Part shown: positions 61,185 to 64,000 of the stretch, in pieces
Layout of the letters: each line of letters opens with the position of its first letter
Position numbering within the stretch: position 1 is the first letter of the stretch
Origin: Prosapia bicincta
Taxonomy: Eukaryota > Arthropoda > Insecta > Hemiptera > Cercopidae
DNA: 64,000 nucleotides
NCBI GenBank assembly: GCA_036971475.1
Contig: JBAIZL010000003.1
Coordinates: forward strand, 103,425,733-103,489,732
Reading direction: 5' to 3'
Notes under the pieces: generated by a model
Databases searched by the model: none
What the model saw: the letters and a program-made list of their open reading frames with translations, nothing else
Told to the model about the DNA's origin: nothing
Program-made: the position numbers and the translations under genes

Positions 61185-61344
61185 TAAAACATCAGAAAAG
61201 AAGAAAACACAGGACGAAACCGAAAAAATAAAAAAATGATACCAGAAACTTGAACCTTTGACCATCCTGCTTTGAATTGAAATGCCATTGTTCAGCAAGT
61301 GATGGATTAAAAAAAAAAAATAGACTCAAGTACAAATTAAAGTA
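61185..61344. repeat. Right copy of the LINE flanking duplication (160 bp)
   Basis: Same start and end phrases as 58714-58780, with an extra 93 bp between gaaaaa and tagactcaag. The extra segment is bounded by A-rich runs (about 61226-61237 and 61309-61320). The two copies also differ at acaggggg versus acaggacg. Confidence 0.88.
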
Positions 61345-62068
61345 GTAGGTATTAGAATAATCCTCATTACCAATTGTTTACAAAGTACTATCAATATTGC
61401 TTTAACCTTATTTTTTTAATTTACTGTTACTATAACTCTGGGAAGTTCTATAATTCCAGAAACGTATTTTGCATTACATAATTTTATATTATGTATTTGT
61501 CAGCAATGTAACCTTAAAAATTTAACTACATTAAAAATTGAAAAAGAAGTATTTTGTTCCTTTGAAACGAAAATTCATCATTTAGGCCTAATTTTTTGAA
61601 TCCTTGTGGAATAAATGTAATTTTGCTGGTTGTGACACCACACAACTGGCTTTAACTCATTATGACCACATAATGTCTGTAATATCATTCAAATTGTCAG
61701 TATGTTCATGCATACTTTACACTTAGTTAAATTATACCATCCTCAGTTTATTTTATTTGTGTTCTTTGCAACAGTTAGGCTCATCCTGATTGTATTTGTT
61801 ATGTTTTACTCCATTACATAGTTGCCTTAAGAGTATGGAAGAAGCAAGGACAAGAGACCAGGAAAATTTGTATTTTACTTCGTTTTAATTTACCATTAAA
61901 GATGTATTAAATATGACCTGATATATGACAAAATGGTAAACGATTTATCAGCTCCCTCTCAACTTAAGGGATAAAAGTTTTAGATTCATTTCCTATAAAC
62001 ATTTACACCCTTTCTTAAGCTGAATAGTTTGTTTGATTGTGATGTATAAATCGTGTTTACTTTTTCAG
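61345..62068. other. Remainder of DOT1L intron before exon i
   Basis: AT-rich unique sequence ending in acceptor actttttcag. Nothing else was recognised. Confidence 0.8.
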
Positions 62069-62275
62069 GAGCGAAACCAAAAATTTCAAAGTAGAGCTGC
62101 TCAGTTAGAGAAACAAATTAAAGTTTTGATAGATGACAGTGTTGCTCTTCTAAAAACAAGGATGACAGAACTTGGAATCAATGCGACTTGCCCTACAGAC
62201 TTGTTATCAAAAGCCAAAGAAATTGTACTGAGACATAAAGAACTGCAGGCTAAAGTCACCAAACTTCAGGTGCAG
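62069..62275 (+). CDS. DOT1L: DOT1L exon i: coiled coil, canonical copy
   Basis: Acceptor tttttcag, donor gtgcag|gtaagt, 69 codons, phase 0 on both sides. It encodes ERNQKFQSRAAQLEKQIKVL, IDDSVALLKTRMTELGIN, CPTDLLSKAKEIVLRHKELQ and AKVTKLQVQ, the conserved DOT1L coiled coil of animals. It joins in frame to exon h (KEK|ERN). The gene continues past the window, because family members have a long C-terminal region after this point. Confidence 0.96.
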
Positions 62276-64000
62276 GTAAGTGTCATCAACACCTGATAAT
62301 ACATGGAGTAAAAGCATAATTAGTGATGATTGAGAAAAGAAATGATACGTGGTAAATTAAAAGGAACATTCCTCAACATTCACTGTTTTATACAATAGTG
62401 TGGGACATACGGTATATATATTATTCATTTCATTTAAGTAAATTTTATTAGTTATAATGAATCAGCTCCAAACTTAAGCATTAAGATTGTTCCTATCTTA
62501 TCAAAAGTTGTCTTCTGTTTAACCATGCTGAACAGATGCTGATGTAATGAAAGGCATTCTTTCATTTATACAGGCTCACACTCTGTGTCATACAGGATTG
62601 TCATTGTTTCAATGTTTTCTTGTGCTTAGTAAGTAAACCATGTTTATATAACAAAACTGAATTGAGGATAAAGAATAAACACCGTTTTCTTACAAAGTAT
62701 AAACACAAGAGATACAGGTAAGTAAATTTGAAGGATAAATTATAAGCCATAGAAAAACAAGTCGGCACAGCGACTTGATAAGCTGAAGTTCACAGATGAT
62801 AATTGTGCAAACGCAGTTACACTTTTAGCATATATACTGTACTTCGTATAAAGAGCCACCAACAAAAATAACCTAATTATTATAACTAATCAGCCATAAT
62901 TTTAAGCATATAAAAATGAAATTGTTTAACTAGAACAAAACACTGTTGAAGTTTTTCATGGCTATTCCATTTCAGTGTAAAATGTTTATTCAGCCGCTCC
63001 AAGTAATATGGAAAATTATAGATTTAAAATAGTAAACTATTTATGTAACAATTTCCTCATTTTACCAAAAGCTGCTGAGAAATCCTTGTCATATTTCTTC
63101 TTAATATTGGAGTCACCTCATATGTAGCCATTTATATTTACATGAAGCTGCTAAAAGTAGCATTGTCATATTTTTCTTCTTAATTTAGGACTTATCTACA
63201 CTACCTATCTATTTACATCAAGTGCCTGGAATTAGTGTTGTCTTGGAATAATTCTACAACAAATATCTATATTCATATATTACTAATTCAAATGTTTCAC
63301 ACAATTGTTGAGGGAGAAAATAATTGATTGCCTTAAAAAAATCTTCAAACTGTTCGGGCTTTGTCAAAACAATATTCCTCCATACATATTCCACAGGTAT
63401 GTTTTGAACGTAGTGACTGCCATTTGACCTATTCTTATACACATATCACGTTTTATCGTAGCCCAATGACTTTCTATTTTCTGTGTATGCACATTACGAT
63501 CACCAAAACAAACAAAATTGAGAAAATGATAGTCCTTTTTGTGTAGCTATCCATTTTAATCCAGAGAATTGTACCCCCTCCACATATCAGTAATGACTGA
63601 TATACTATATCAAGGATAAAACTGTTTGGATAGGTTATTTCTTTACCGTTTTCTGTTACTAGTAAAAATGACAAAGCAAATTGTTAAACCCAAAACCTAA
63701 ATATATTATCATGTATGTGGATATAAGGAAGGCTTAATAAAACAGTACATATGGTTTGAAACAAAGATATATTAGAGAAATTTTTAAGTAAAGCCCATTG
63801 GAATTTGGTCAAATCCGCGAAGATAAAATTTTAATATGAAAATTTAAAAAAAGTATACATCTGATATGATATGAAAGTGCCAAAGAACATCCATGTGAAT
63901 TATAAACGTAAACAATAATATTAATAAATAAAAATATTAAATTAAAAAATATTATGAATACAATAAATTAAGTATAAACTATTAGCCTACTATTTAAAAA
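62276..64000. other. DOT1L downstream intron (partial)
   Basis: AT-rich sequence after donor gtaagt. No further DOT1L exon was identified before the window ends; short frames at 63254-63674 are unsupported. Confidence 0.65.

Overview
The window is AT-rich animal nuclear DNA, most likely from an insect. The evidence is a plus-strand gene with GT/AG introns whose exons encode a DOT1-type histone H3 lysine-79 methyltransferase (DOT1L, called grappa in flies), plus arthropod-typical mobile elements: an I/LOA-like LINE, a Penelope-like element and pogo/Tigger-type short elements. The insect order cannot be fixed from the sequence alone. There is no operon, CRISPR array or prokaryotic gene.

Bases 1-21006 are about 87% satellite DNA in four arrays. 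Sat-A (1-3590) has monomers of about 150 and 162 bp and starts before the window. Sat-B (4447-10237) is a 151-bp family. Sat-C (10238-12240) has 14 copies of 143 bp, directly abuts Sat-B and is partly homologous to it. Sat-D (14099-21006) has about 58 very uniform copies of 119 bp. Two unique spacers separate them. No gene is recognisable there.

Bases 21007-30677 hold the 3' end of a Penelope-like element with a GIY-YIG endonuclease and a well-formed hammerhead ribozyme, an inverted repeat, a (TC)n(AC)n microsatellite, a 65-bp minisatellite carrying CACGTG boxes and a 108-bp duplication.

Bases 30678-62275 contain nine in-phase DOT1L exons (1692 nt, 564 codons). They cover the end of the N-terminal lobe, the whole SAM-binding methyltransferase core, a Ser/Asn-rich linker, a Lys-rich DNA-binding segment and the start of the coiled coil. 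The first N-terminal exons and the C-terminal exons are not in the window. The introns carry two pogo-like short elements with internal 50-bp repeats, a larger pogo-like element, three foldback elements, an inverted pair of decayed hammerheads, an 84-bp minisatellite, an (AC)n tract and a 5'-truncated antisense LINE.

The most notable gene-level observation is a second, diverged copy of the coiled-coil exon at 58125-58286. It ends in an in-frame stop followed by a candidate poly(A) signal. This would give a DOT1L isoform truncated inside the coiled coil. The most notable RNA-level observation is the hammerhead at 22531-22576, whose core overlaps the Penelope stop codon and whose helix III is a palindrome, as in dimer-active small hammerheads.
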